64,000 nt of DNA, from positions 806,001 to 870,000 of the forward strand of contig RZWH01000002.1 of the NCBI GenBank assembly GCA_004005435.1, given 5' to 3'. This document shows positions 52,795-60,531 of this stretch, piece after piece (within the stretch, counting starts at the first letter, position 1; every line of letters begins with the position of its first letter). Source of the stretch: Rhodobacteraceae bacterium CCMM004. Lineage in GTDB: Bacteria > Pseudomonadota > Alphaproteobacteria > Rhodobacterales > Rhodobacteraceae. The notes beneath the pieces are model-generated. The model did no database searches, was not told the DNA's origin, and worked only from the letters and a program-made list of their open reading frames with translations. The translations under genes were made by a program, and so were the position numbers.

Positions 52795-53028
52795 ATGTTC
52801 ACCATCGAGCACGACTTCGACGCCACCGTCGTCACCCTGGTCGACGACCCCGCCCCGCATCGGCAGGAGGACGTGACCGTCACTGCCTTCGCCGAATGCG
52901 TGACGCTCAGCCAACACGATCCCCGCACCGACCGGGTCGAGACCGTGACCCTGTCCATGGCGCAGGTCAAGGATTTGGCCGCCGCCCTCGACCTGCCCGA
53001 GGGGGTGTATCAGATCGCCAAGGGCTGA
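52795..53028 (+). CDS. 77-residue conserved hypothetical protein
   Basis: This small acidic protein starts MFTIEHDFDATVVTLVDDP and contains alternating beta strands (VTVTAFAECVTLSQHD, RVETVTLSMAQVKDLAAALDLPEG), the look of a small beta-sandwich or Tudor-like domain ending in a helix. No named family is recognised. It lies between the DCC and DUF2268 genes, both on the same strand, with short gaps. Regular codon use supports it. Confidence 0.62.
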   Translation: MFTIEHDFDATVVTLVDDPAPHRQEDVTVTAFAECVTLSQHDPRTDRVETVTLSMAQVKDLAAALDLPEGVYQIAKG

Positions 53029-53096
53029 GCCGGCTGCGGCGTCCGGGCGCGCGGCGCGGGCCTTTGCCGCCCCGCGCGCCGGGCTATGTGCCCGAT

Positions 53097-53741
53097 ATGG
53101 CGGACCTGACCCTGCATCTCATGTCGGCGCGCGGCGCCCTCGACGGCCTGGAGGAGTGGCTGCGCCAGAGCATCCGCGCCGCCCATGCCGCCTGCGCCGA
53201 CCGTCTGCCGCTCGGGCCCCTCGACCTCGCGGTGATGGCCGGGCGGCGTGTCGTGCCCGAAAAGGGGCATCTGGGCCACGCGGTGGGCCCCGGCCTGGTC
53301 TTCGTCACCGTCGACCCGGACAACCCGGCCCTGCGCGCCAACGCCGACCGGTCTCTGGAGCGCATGGTCGCGCACGAGCTGCACCACGCCGCCCGATGGG
53401 ACGGGCCGGGCTATGGCGACACGCTGGGCGCGGCGCTGGTCTCGGAGGGACTGGCCGGTCGCTTCGCGCGCGAAGTCTGGGGCGACGTGCCCGAGCCGTG
53501 GGAGGATCTGCCCGCCGAGCTGGTCCGCGCGCATCTTGCGCAGGCGGATGCCGCCTGGGACGCGCGCGGCTACGACCACGGTGCATGGTTCTTCGGGACC
53601 GGCACACTGCCCCGCTGGCTCGGCTACTCGATGGGCTATCGCCTGGTCTGCCGCCACCTGGAGGCGCGGCCGGGGACCAGCGCCGCCTCCCTGGCTCACG
53701 TCGCGGCAGACGCCTTCCGCCCGGCGCTCGCCGCCCTCTAG
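53097..53741 (+). CDS. DUF2268-type putative Zn-dependent protease
   Basis: This is a 214-residue protein with the metalloprotease motif MVAHELHHAARW (HExxH) and a following acidic SEGLAGRFAREVWG, as in the DUF2268 family of predicted zinc-dependent proteases related to HExxH chaperone-proteases. No signal peptide is seen, so it would be cytoplasmic. The C-terminal GTGTLPRWLGYSMGYRLV matches the family end. A strong hairpin pair follows. The substrate is unknown. Confidence 0.8.
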   Translation: MADLTLHLMSARGALDGLEEWLRQSIRAAHAACADRLPLGPLDLAVMAGRRVVPEKGHLGHAVGPGLVFVTVDPDNPALRANADRSLERMVAHELHHAARWDGPGYGDTLGAALVSEGLAGRFAREVWGDVPEPWEDLPAELVRAHLAQADAAWDARGYDHGAWFFGTGTLPRWLGYSMGYRLVCRHLEARPGTSAASLAHVAADAFRPALAAL

Positions 53742-53781
53742 ACCAAGACGCGGATGAGGCAACCTGCGTAGTCAAGAAGCT

Positions 53782-53830
53782 CCCGGCGGCACGCCGGGCA
53801 GCGCCGTCCCGCCCCCCCGGGACGGCGCTG
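53782..53830 (+). terminator. Two adjacent hairpins ending the DUF2268 transcript
   Basis: Stem CCCGGCG/CGCCGGG (53782-53798, loop GCA) is followed directly by a perfect 13-bp stem (53799-53811 with 53818-53830) with a loop of six C, then TTCC. This is a looped variant of the twin-palindrome format seen elsewhere and is placed 40 nt after the gene. Confidence 0.7.
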
Positions 53831-54373
53831 TTCCAGTCCCGAAAGAGGTGCATCTACGCCACCCTCGTCCCGCCCCAGGCGCAGGCCGCGGTGCCGTGCG
53901 GACACCGGTGGAGCCGGTCTCAGGGCTCTCGAGACGTCGGCAGACCTGGCGCGATACGCCCTGGCGCATGTGCAGGAGGTCTGGCCGAAGACAGTCCGAG
54001 GCGCTTCTCCGGGCGTTGGCGTCCAGCCGACCGCGAGCGGCGGCGGGTTGCGGCCGCCGGGAGGGCTGCCCAGCCGGGCTCGACGGCGTCTCCGACATGT
54101 CGCGACGCGACCCTTGGCCAGCGCGGTCCCCGGCCATGCCGAGGCCGAGGCCCTCCCCGCGCCACCGATTTCCCGCCGACCGCGCACCGCCGCTGTCCGC
54201 ACGCGCCTCGCCGGGCCCGTCGCGGTCGCGGATCGCGCGCCGAGGCCCTCGCCCCACCGCCGGACGAGCGCCGCCGGCCCGGACCCCGGCGGCCCTCCGA
54301 CCGCAGACCCCGGTGGGCGGCGCCGCTCCCTCCGTGCTAAGGCGCAGCCGTGCAGCGGGACGGGAGGCGGCGG
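53831..54373. other. About 540 bases without a recognisable gene
   Basis: Frames on both strands are open only because of the high GC content and read as Arg/Pro/Ala-rich nonsense. No tRNA, terminator or repeat was recognised. The promoter of the downstream hydrolase gene should lie near its 3' end. It might contain a decayed gene. Confidence 0.55.
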
Positions 54374-55480
54374 ATGGCCACGGGCTTTTACTGGGACGAG
54401 CGGTGTTTCTGGCACGCGGGCGGGAACTATGCCCTGACCTTGCCGCTCGGCGGGCTGGTCCAGCCACTCGCCGCCGGAGGGCTGCCCGAGGGCCCCGAGG
54501 CCAAGCGGCGGCTCAAGAGCCTGATCGAGGTCACCGGCCTCTGGGCCACGCTCGACACCCGCGGCGCGGCGCCCGCCGACCGCGAGGCGTTGGAGCGGGT
54601 GCACCCGGCCGCCTATCTCGACGCGTTCAAGGCGATGTCGGACGCGGGCGGGGGCGAGTTAGGGCTCCGCACCCCCTTCGGCCCCGGCGGCTACGAGATC
54701 GCGGCACTGTCGGCGGGACTGGCCACGGCGGCGCTGGAGGCGGTTCTGCGGGGCGAGCTCACGAACGCCTATGCGCTGTCGCGGCCGCCGGGGCACCACT
54801 GCCTGCCGGACTGGCCCAACGGCTTTTGCCTTCTGGCCAACATCGCCGTGGCGGTGGAGGCGGCGCTGGCCCACGGTCTGGCGCGGCGGATCGCCGTGAT
54901 CGACTGGGACGTGCACCACGGCAACGGGACCGAGGCGATCTTCTACGACCGGGACGACGTGCTGACCGTGTCGCTGCATCAGGAGCGGAACTATCCGCTC
55001 GACACCGGGGCCGCCGCCGACCGGGGCCGCGGCGCGGGGCTGGGCGCCAACCTCAACGTGCCGCTGCCGCCGGGGACGGGGCACGCGGGCTATCTGGCGG
55101 CGTTCGACCGGCTGGTGGCACCGCAGGTCCGTGCCTTCGGCCCCGACGCCATCGTCGTCGCATCGGGCTACGACGCCTGCCTCTTCGACCCGCTGGGGCG
55201 GATGCTGGCCACGGCAGAGACCTTCGGCGCCCTGACCCGCCGGACCAGGGTGCTGGCCGAAGACCTCTGCGCCGGCCGCCTGGTCCTGGTTCACGAAGGC
55301 GGCTATTCGGAAGCCTACAGCCCCTTTTGCGGTCACGCCGCGGTGCAGGCTCTGGCCAACAGCGCCATCGCCGCCCCCGATCCCCTGGCCGAGACCGCAG
55401 CACGGCGGCAGCCCGGCGCGGCCTTCGACGCCTTCGTCGACTCCCGGCTGGACCAGGTGGCGCGCGACGCCGGGCTCTGA
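54374..55480 (+). CDS. Histone-deacetylase-family hydrolase
   Basis: This is a 368-residue member of the arginase/deacetylase superfamily, class II HDAC-like. Hallmarks: SRPPGHHC, DWDVHHGNGTE with the Asp and His zinc ligands, the second Asp in ASGYDACLFDP (normally GFDA), and LVHEGGYSE. Bacterial members hydrolyse acetylpolyamines or other N-acyl amides; the substrate here is not known. The start at 54374 has GGGAGG upstream. It stands alone between two gene-free stretches. Confidence 0.88.
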   Translation: MATGFYWDERCFWHAGGNYALTLPLGGLVQPLAAGGLPEGPEAKRRLKSLIEVTGLWATLDTRGAAPADREALERVHPAAYLDAFKAMSDAGGGELGLRTPFGPGGYEIAALSAGLATAALEAVLRGELTNAYALSRPPGHHCLPDWPNGFCLLANIAVAVEAALAHGLARRIAVIDWDVHHGNGTEAIFYDRDDVLTVSLHQERNYPLDTGAAADRGRGAGLGANLNVPLPPGTGHAGYLAAFDRLVAPQVRAFGPDAIVVASGYDACLFDPLGRMLATAETFGALTRRTRVLAEDLCAGRLVLVHEGGYSEAYSPFCGHAAVQALANSAIAAPDPLAETAARRQPGAAFDAFVDSRLDQVARDAGL

Positions 55481-55768
55481 TCCGCGGTCGGCGTTCGATC
55501 GGTGCCCGGGCGCGCGGGTGGGGGCGCTGTCCGGGACGCCGACCCGGTGGGCACCGCGGGGCTGCGACGGGCGAGACAGGGGCGGACCGGCCCGCTGCGT
55601 CGGCGCTGCACTCCCGGTCGCACGACACGCAGCTCCCGCCCCCATGACCGCGCCCGCGGCCGTGGCCACGGGGCCCGCGGCCCCCGTGGTCACAGGCGCC
55701 GACCTTCCCAAGAGCGCGCGCGTGCCCTACGCTCGCGGCGGAGCAGTCAACGACCCGGAACCAGGGCG
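55481..55768. other. 288 bases without a recognisable gene
   Basis: Nothing gene-like was found between the deacetylase-like gene and DUF2161. The sequence is GC-rich, with no clear hairpin or promoter. Confidence 0.5.
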
Positions 55769-56449
55769 ATGAAGGAGACCGACCTCTACGGTCCGATCAA
55801 GGCGTATCTCGTCGCCCAGGGCTATGCCGTGAAAGGCGAGATCGACGGCGCCGACGTGGTCGCCCGCCGCGGCGACGACCCTCCCGTGATCGTCGAACTG
55901 AAGACCCGGTTCAGCCTGGCGCTGTTCCACCAGGCGACGGCGCGGCTGCGGCTGACCGACGCGGTCTACGTTGCGGTGCCCCGGGGGGCGGGGCGGACTT
56001 GGGCGCGGACGCTGCGCGACAACCGGGCCCTGGCACGGCGGCTGGGCCTGGGGCTGATCACCGTGCGGATGGGCGACGGGCGGGTGGAGGTCCATGCCGA
56101 TCCGGGCCCCTATCGCCCCCGCACCGCCCCCGCCGCGCGCCGCCGCCTCCTGCGCGAGTTCGAGCGGCGGGTCGGCGATCCCACGCCCGGAGGCGCCACC
56201 CGCGTGCCCATCGTCACCGCCTATCGGCAGGATGCCCTGCGCTGCGCCGCACACCTGGCCGCCCACGGGCCCTGCAAGGGCGCGCGGGTCGCCGCCGCGA
56301 CGGGAGCCGCCACCGCCACCCGCATCATGGCGGCCGACCACTACGGCTGGTTCGAGCGGGTCTCGCTTGGCGTCTACGCCCTGACCCCCGCCGGCCACGC
56401 GGCCCTCGACACCTACGCCGCCGATCTCGCCCGCCTCGCCGCGGAGTGA
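55769..56449 (+). CDS. DUF2161 putative PD-(D/E)XK nuclease-fold protein
   Basis: This 226-residue protein starts MKETDLYGPIKAYLVAQGYAVKGEIDGADVVARRGDDPPVIVELKTRF, which contains a PD-(D/E)XK-type core (DGADVVA, then VELK). The family DUF2161 is annotated as a putative PDDEXK-type phosphodiesterase. The C-terminal half is helical and basic (a winged-helix-like part around RIMAADHYGWFERVSLGVYALT). No methyltransferase or helicase lies next to it, so a restriction function is not implied. Confidence 0.82.
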   Translation: MKETDLYGPIKAYLVAQGYAVKGEIDGADVVARRGDDPPVIVELKTRFSLALFHQATARLRLTDAVYVAVPRGAGRTWARTLRDNRALARRLGLGLITVRMGDGRVEVHADPGPYRPRTAPAARRRLLREFERRVGDPTPGGATRVPIVTAYRQDALRCAAHLAAHGPCKGARVAAATGAATATRIMAADHYGWFERVSLGVYALTPAGHAALDTYAADLARLAAE

Positions 56450-56614
56450 CGCCGGGCGATTCGGAGCGGGCGGAGCTCACCGTATTTCCCGCCCCATCCG
56501 CGCGCCCCCCGGAGGGGCTCCATCCGTGCTCTGGACACCGCCGCACATCCCATGCCCGACGCACCGTCGTGCTTCGCACAGGGCCTGCCCCTCCCGCGCC
56601 CGGCCACCGCGGGG

Positions 56615-56661
56615 GGCAAGCGCCTTCGAAGGCGCTTGCCAAGGCCCTTGCAAGGGCCTTG
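56615..56661. repeat. Twin palindrome 4, in the gap after DUF2161
   Basis: A perfect loopless palindrome (arms GGCAAGCGCCTTC, 56615-56627, and 56628-56640) abuts a second one (arms CAAGGCCCTTG, 56640-56650, and 56651-56661). It lies about 165 nt after the DUF2161 stop and 85 nt before the nitroreductase start; the rest of the 297-base gap holds nothing else recognisable. Its second unit resembles the second unit of the pair at 24.9 kb (CAAGG-CC-TT theme). Confidence 0.78.
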
Positions 56662-56746
56662 CCCGCCGCGGCACCGGTCCGCGCGGGTCTTGACCCCTGG
56701 GCGCGGAGGGCCGACATCGTCGCTGACGCCGTCCGAGGAGACCCAG

Positions 56747-57325
56747 ATGCCCGATCCGAACCCCGCCGCGCTCGACTTCCTCCTGACCCGGCGGTCGCGA
56801 CCGGCCAAGACCCTCGGCCTGCCGGTGCCGGACCGCGACGCCCTGGTGCCGCTCCTCACCGCCGCCCTGCGCAGCCCCGACCATGGCAAGCTGGAGCCCT
56901 GGCGCCTGATCGTGCTGGAGCGCCCCGCTTTGGTCCGCCTGGCCGAGATGGTCCCGACCTGCCCCGCCGCCGCCGGGCGCCCGCCCGAAGAGCTGGCCAA
57001 GCAGGTGTCGCAATACGCCATGGCGCACCTCGCGGTGGCGGTTGTCGCCGTCCCGCGACCCTCGGGGAAGATCCCGCAGATCGAGCAGACGCTGTCGGCC
57101 GGGGCGGTGTGCCTGCAACTCCTCAACGCCGCGCTGGCCGCGGGATGGGGGGCCAACTGGCTGAGCGGTTGGGCGAGCCACGACCGCGAGTTCGTCACCC
57201 TGGGCCTCGGCCTGGCGCCCGAGGAATGGGTGGCGGGGCTCGTCCATATCGGCACCGAAACGGCCGCCCCGCCCGAGCGCCCGCGCCCCGATCTCGACGT
57301 CGCAGTGAGCTGGATGGCCACATGA
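56747..57325 (+). CDS. Nitroreductase-family protein (YdjA-like)
   Basis: This is a 192-residue FMN-binding nitroreductase-fold protein with the family opening LLTRRSRPAKTLGLPVPDRDAL, LRSPDHGKLEPWRLIVL and late GWGANWLSGWASHDREF and LGLAPEEWVAGLVHIG. Its size matches the short YdjA type. GAGGAG precedes the ATG. It overlaps the EI24 gene by 4 nt, so they are coupled. The physiological substrate is unknown. Confidence 0.88.
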   Translation: MPDPNPAALDFLLTRRSRPAKTLGLPVPDRDALVPLLTAALRSPDHGKLEPWRLIVLERPALVRLAEMVPTCPAAAGRPPEELAKQVSQYAMAHLAVAVVAVPRPSGKIPQIEQTLSAGAVCLQLLNAALAAGWGANWLSGWASHDREFVTLGLGLAPEEWVAGLVHIGTETAAPPERPRPDLDVAVSWMAT

Positions 57326-58050
57326 TCGTCGCCGATTTCCTCAAGGCGGTGCGCCAACTGGGCGATCCGCGGTTCCGCAAGGTGCTGCTCCTCGGGCTCG
57401 CGCTGACCGTGGCGCTGCTCTTTGCCGCCTATGCGGCGTTCCTGGGCCTCCTGAACTGGCTGACGCCCGATCAGGTGGACCTGCCGGGCCTGGGCCAGGT
57501 CACCTGGGTCGACGACCTGCTGACCGGCGGGTCGATCCTGCTGATGCTGTTCCTGTCGGTGTTCCTGATGATCCCGGTCGCCTCGGCCTTCACGTCGCTG
57601 TTCCTCGACGACGTGACGGACGCGGTCGAGGCGCGGCATTATCCGCACCTGACCCCTGCGCCGCGCCTGGGCTTCGTTGCGGCGTTCCGCGACTCGGCGG
57701 GGTATCTGGCGATCATGATCGGCGCCAATCTCGCCGCGTTCGCCGCCTACCTCATGTTTCCCCCCGCCGCGCCGGTGATCTTTCTCGCGATGAACGGCTA
57801 TCTCTTGGGGCGCGAGTATTTCTATCTGATCGCGCTGAGACGGTTGGGACGAGGCGGCGCCCACGTGATGCGCCGGCGGCATATGGGCAAGATATGGATC
57901 GCGGGCACGCTCATGGCGTTGCCGCTGGTCGTGCCGGTGGTGAACCTGCTGGTCCCGGTCCTAGGGGCCGCGACCTTCACCCATCTCTATCACCGGCTGC
58001 CGACGCCGGAGGCTCCATCCGGTCGAACCAGTCCAGATCGCGCGCGGTGA
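57322..58050 (+). CDS. EI24/CysZ-like membrane protein
   Basis: This 242-residue protein has four to five helices. The EI24 family includes CysZ, a sulfate permease. It shows the early VLLLGLALTVALLFAAYAAFL helix, FLSVFLMIPVASAFTSLFLDDVTDAVE and NGYLLGREYFYLIALRR, a typical EI24 stretch. Its last 74 nt overlap the convergent DUF1467 gene; the tail (TPEAPSGRTSPDRAR) is thus encoded over an antisense gene and may have been added by loss of an earlier stop. The substrate is unknown. Confidence 0.84.
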   Translation: MIVADFLKAVRQLGDPRFRKVLLLGLALTVALLFAAYAAFLGLLNWLTPDQVDLPGLGQVTWVDDLLTGGSILLMLFLSVFLMIPVASAFTSLFLDDVTDAVEARHYPHLTPAPRLGFVAAFRDSAGYLAIMIGANLAAFAAYLMFPPAAPVIFLAMNGYLLGREYFYLIALRRLGRGGAHVMRRRHMGKIWIAGTLMALPLVVPVVNLLVPVLGAATFTHLYHRLPTPEAPSGRTSPDRAR

Positions 58051-58276
58051 TCCAGCCCGACAGGATCACCGCCGCGATCACCACCCACAGCACCGCCGAG
58101 ATCGCGGTGACCCAGGCCAGCTTGCGCTTCATCCGCAGGTTGGCCGGCGCGCCCGCATGGGTGCCCGGCACGACCTCGCCCCGGTCCCCTTGGGTTTCGA
58201 GCCGCACGGGCAGGGCCACGAACAGAACCATGAACCAGATGACCGCGAACAGCACCAGGGCCGAGGTGATGCCCAT
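57977..58276 (-). CDS. DUF1467 family small membrane protein
   Basis: This is a 99-residue protein with two membrane helices (ALVLFAVIWFMVLFVALPV and LAWVTAISAVLWVVIAAVILSG) joined by the family loop RLETQGDRGEVVPGTHAGAPANLRMKRK. DUF1467 is common in alphaproteobacteria, usually next to methylmalonyl-CoA epimerase, exactly as here (3-nt gap). The C-terminal 25 residues overlap the convergent EI24 gene. Its function is not known. Confidence 0.88.
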   Translation of the reverse strand: MGITSALVLFAVIWFMVLFVALPVRLETQGDRGEVVPGTHAGAPANLRMKRKLAWVTAISAVLWVVIAAVILSGWITARDLDWFDRMEPPASAAGDRDG

Positions 58277-58279
58277 GGC

Positions 58280-58684
58280 TCAGACCTCCTCCAGCTCTAT
58301 GAGACAGCCGTTGAAGTCCTTGGGATGCAGAAACAGTACCGGCTTGCCATGGGCGCCGATCTTGGGCTCGCCCGAGCCGAGCACCCGCGCGCCCTGCGCC
58401 ACGAGGCGGTCGCGGGCGGCGCCGATGTCGGCGACCTCGAAGCACATGTGGTGGATCCCGCCCGAGGGGTTCTTTGCTAGAAACCCGGCGATGGGAGAGC
58501 CCTCGCCGAGGGGATAGAGCAGCTCCACCTTGGTGTTCGGCAGCTCGATGAAGACGACGGTGACGCCGTGCTCGGGCTCGTCCTGGGGCGCGCCGACGCT
58601 GGCGCCCAGGGTGTCGCGATACTGCGCCGCCGCGGCGTCGAGGTCGGGGACGGCGATGGCCACGTGGTTCAGGCGTCCGATCAT
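58280..58684 (-). CDS. mce: Methylmalonyl-CoA epimerase
   Basis: This 134-residue VOC-superfamily enzyme interconverts (R)- and (S)-methylmalonyl-CoA, feeding the mutase in propionyl-CoA and ethylmalonyl-CoA metabolism. Metal ligands are seen as His in LNHVAIAVPDLDAA, His in GIHHMCFEV and Glu in the terminal LIELEEV. The length is typical. It is paired with DUF1467. The MeaB GTPase at 41.2 kb serves the next enzyme of the same pathway. Confidence 0.93.
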   Translation of the reverse strand: MIGRLNHVAIAVPDLDAAAAQYRDTLGASVGAPQDEPEHGVTVVFIELPNTKVELLYPLGEGSPIAGFLAKNPSGGIHHMCFEVADIGAARDRLVAQGARVLGSGEPKIGAHGKPVLFLHPKDFNGCLIELEEV

Positions 58685-58774
58685 CTGGGGCTCCTCGTCG
58701 CTGCTGCGGCCCCGGGTATGGGCGGGCGGCCGCGGCGGCGCAAGGGGCGGAGGTGCCGCAGGGGCGCTGCGCGG

Positions 58775-58789
58775 TTAACGCTCCGTTAG
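58775..58789. promoter_or_regulatory. CtrA-like box upstream of the response regulator
   Basis: TTAA (58775-58778), seven bases, TTAG (58786-58789) matches 7 of 8 bases of the CtrA full site TTAA-N7-TTAA. A further GTTAAC lies at 58801-58806. It is 49 nt before the response-regulator start and in the divergent region with mce. Confidence 0.55.
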
Positions 58790-58837
58790 GCAAGTTGGGT
58801 GTTAACTGACCCGCAGTGACAGTCGGGGGAGAGTTCC

Positions 58838-59593
58838 ATGCCGCAGATCGACGATGCCTTCCTGTTTCCGCGCCGCCCGACGGCCGAACGTCCCCTTCTG
58901 GGACAGACGGTGCTGGTGGTGGAGGACAGCCGATTCGCCGGCGAGGCGCTGCGCCTGAGCTGTCTCAAGGGCGGCGCGCGCATCCGCCGGGCCGACAGCC
59001 TGCGCGCCGCGGCCCGGCATCTGGCCAGTTGGCGGCCGACGGTGGCGCTCGTGGATCTGGGCCTGCCCGACGGCTCCGGCCTGGACCTCATCGCGCAGCT
59101 CGCCCGCGATCAGCCGCGGGTGCCGGTGCTCCTGGCCATCTCCGGCGACATCGACGAAGAGTCGGTGTGCCTGGCCGCCGGAGCCGACGGGTTCCTGGCC
59201 AAGCCGGTGGCGCCGGTCGCCGCGCTCCATGCCGCGATCCTGCGCCATCTGCCCCCGGCCGAGCGGCCGCGCGGGCCGCGCCCGCCCGACCTGGCCGACC
59301 CCGAGCCGCAGAGCGAAGCGCTGCTGGACGACCTGGCCCATATCTCGGACCTGCTCTGCGGTTGCGAGGACGCCCGCACTCTGGACTACGCGGTGCGCTT
59401 TGCCCGCTCCCTGGGGCGCAGCGCCCGGGACGGCGAACTGACGGGCGCGGCCGAGGAGGTGTTGCAGCGGCGCCGCGACCTGCGCATCACCCGGCCGCAG
59501 GTGGCGCGGCTCGCCGGACTGGTGCAGAACCGCCTGTCCGCCGCGGCCGCCCCCGAGGCCCCGGTCTACGCCGCCGCCGGATCCTCGGCGTAG
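58838..59593 (+). CDS. Response regulator receiver with unassigned C-terminal domain
   Basis: This 251-residue protein has a receiver domain at about 22-137 with acidic pocket residues Glu29/Asp30, phospho-acceptor Asp73 (ALVDLGLPDG) and Lys122 (FLAKPVAP). The C-terminal 110 residues are helical (LAHISDLLCGCEDARTLDYAVRFARSLGR) and match no DNA-binding domain I recognise; they could be a phosphotransfer or binding module. A good GGGGGAGAG ribosome site and a CtrA-like box precede it. No kinase is adjacent. Its end overlaps the convergent GNAT gene by 28 nt. Confidence 0.83.
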   Translation: MPQIDDAFLFPRRPTAERPLLGQTVLVVEDSRFAGEALRLSCLKGGARIRRADSLRAAARHLASWRPTVALVDLGLPDGSGLDLIAQLARDQPRVPVLLAISGDIDEESVCLAAGADGFLAKPVAPVAALHAAILRHLPPAERPRGPRPPDLADPEPQSEALLDDLAHISDLLCGCEDARTLDYAVRFARSLGRSARDGELTGAAEEVLQRRRDLRITRPQVARLAGLVQNRLSAAAAPEAPVYAAAGSSA

Positions 59594-60267
59594 AGGAGCG
59601 GCCGGGTGAGCGCCCTGAGCCGCGTGCGCTGCCGCCCGTCCGCGTCGAAGTTCGCCGGGTCGAGCCAGGTGTCGTAGGCGCGCGACAGCGCCGGCCACTC
59701 GCCGTCGATGGCTGCGAACCAGGCGGTGTCGCGGTTGCGCCCCTTGACCACCGCCGCCTGCCGGAACACGCCCTCATAGCTCAGGCCCAGCCGCTGGGCC
59801 GCGCGGCGCGAGGCCCTATTGGCGGCGTCGCATTTCCATTCATAGCGGCGATAGCCCGCGGCGAAGGCCCAGCGCATCATCAGCACCATGGCCTCGGTCG
59901 CCGCGCGGCGGCGCTGGAGCTGGGCCGACAGCGCGATGTGCCCCACCTCGATCGACCCCGCCTGTGGCGCGATGCGCAGCCAGGACGCCACCCCGCCCGG
60001 CCCGCCGCCGTCGAGGTCGTCGATGGCATAGAACATCGGATCGGGCCCCGTGGCGGCCTCGCCGATCCAGTCCGCATAGGCGGCGGCGTCGGCGAAGGGG
60101 CCGTAGGGCAGGTGGTCCCACACCCGGTCGTCGCGCGCATAGGCGGCGTGCAGATCGGCGGCGTCCCCAGGTGTCAGCCGCCGCAGACGCGCATAGCGGC
60201 CGGTCATCTGCCGGGGGCCGGGGACAGGCGGCGGCACCCAGTCCGCCAGGTCGGTTTCGCCACTCAT
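59566..60267 (-). CDS. RimJ/RimL-type GNAT acetyltransferase
   Basis: This is a 233-residue GNAT enzyme of the larger RimL-like type: RYARLRRLTPGDAADLHAAY at the start, VGHIALSAQLQRRRAATEAMVLMMRWAF as the acetyl-CoA helix, and CDAANRASRRAAQRLGLSYEGVFRQAAV. It has the extra C-terminal region (YDTWLDPANFD) found in this group. It is not closely related to the five tandem GNATs. Its stop lies inside the convergent response-regulator gene. The target is unknown. Confidence 0.86.
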   Translation of the reverse strand: MSGETDLADWVPPPVPGPRQMTGRYARLRRLTPGDAADLHAAYARDDRVWDHLPYGPFADAAAYADWIGEAATGPDPMFYAIDDLDGGGPGGVASWLRIAPQAGSIEVGHIALSAQLQRRRAATEAMVLMMRWAFAAGYRRYEWKCDAANRASRRAAQRLGLSYEGVFRQAAVVKGRNRDTAWFAAIDGEWPALSRAYDTWLDPANFDADGRQRTRLRALTRPLLYAEDPAAA

Positions 60268-60395
60268 GGCGAGAGGTTAGCCGCCCGCCCGCGGCGATGA
60301 CACGTCTAAACGCGATTGTAACCCTTTTGTCGCCACAATGCCGGGCGAGACATCGGGCCGACCCGCGCCCGACGACCCGAGTAGGAGTATGCGCC

Positions 60396-60527
60396 ATGAT
60401 GATCAAGTTGATCGACACCGTGCTGCTGGCCGAGACCCGCGCCGCGTCGCTAGACCGCGCGATCCTGGCGGCGGGCGTCTTTGCCCTGGCCATGGCGGTC
60501 ACGGGGACGGTCGCGCTCTCCACCTAA
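60396..60527 (+). CDS. 43-residue single-span membrane peptide
   Basis: This frame with a good TAGGAG (60382-60387) ribosome site 8 nt before the ATG encodes MMIKLIDTVLLAETRAASLD followed by one membrane helix (RAILAAGVFALAMAVTGTVAL). It recalls short Rhodobacterales peptides of the DWVVLTAAVVGL type, but the match is only in style. It stands alone, its stop 4 nt from the convergent DUF1501 stop. Translation is likely; the function is unknown. Confidence 0.55.
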   Translation: MMIKLIDTVLLAETRAASLDRAILAAGVFALAMAVTGTVALST

Positions 60528-60531
60528 GCGC

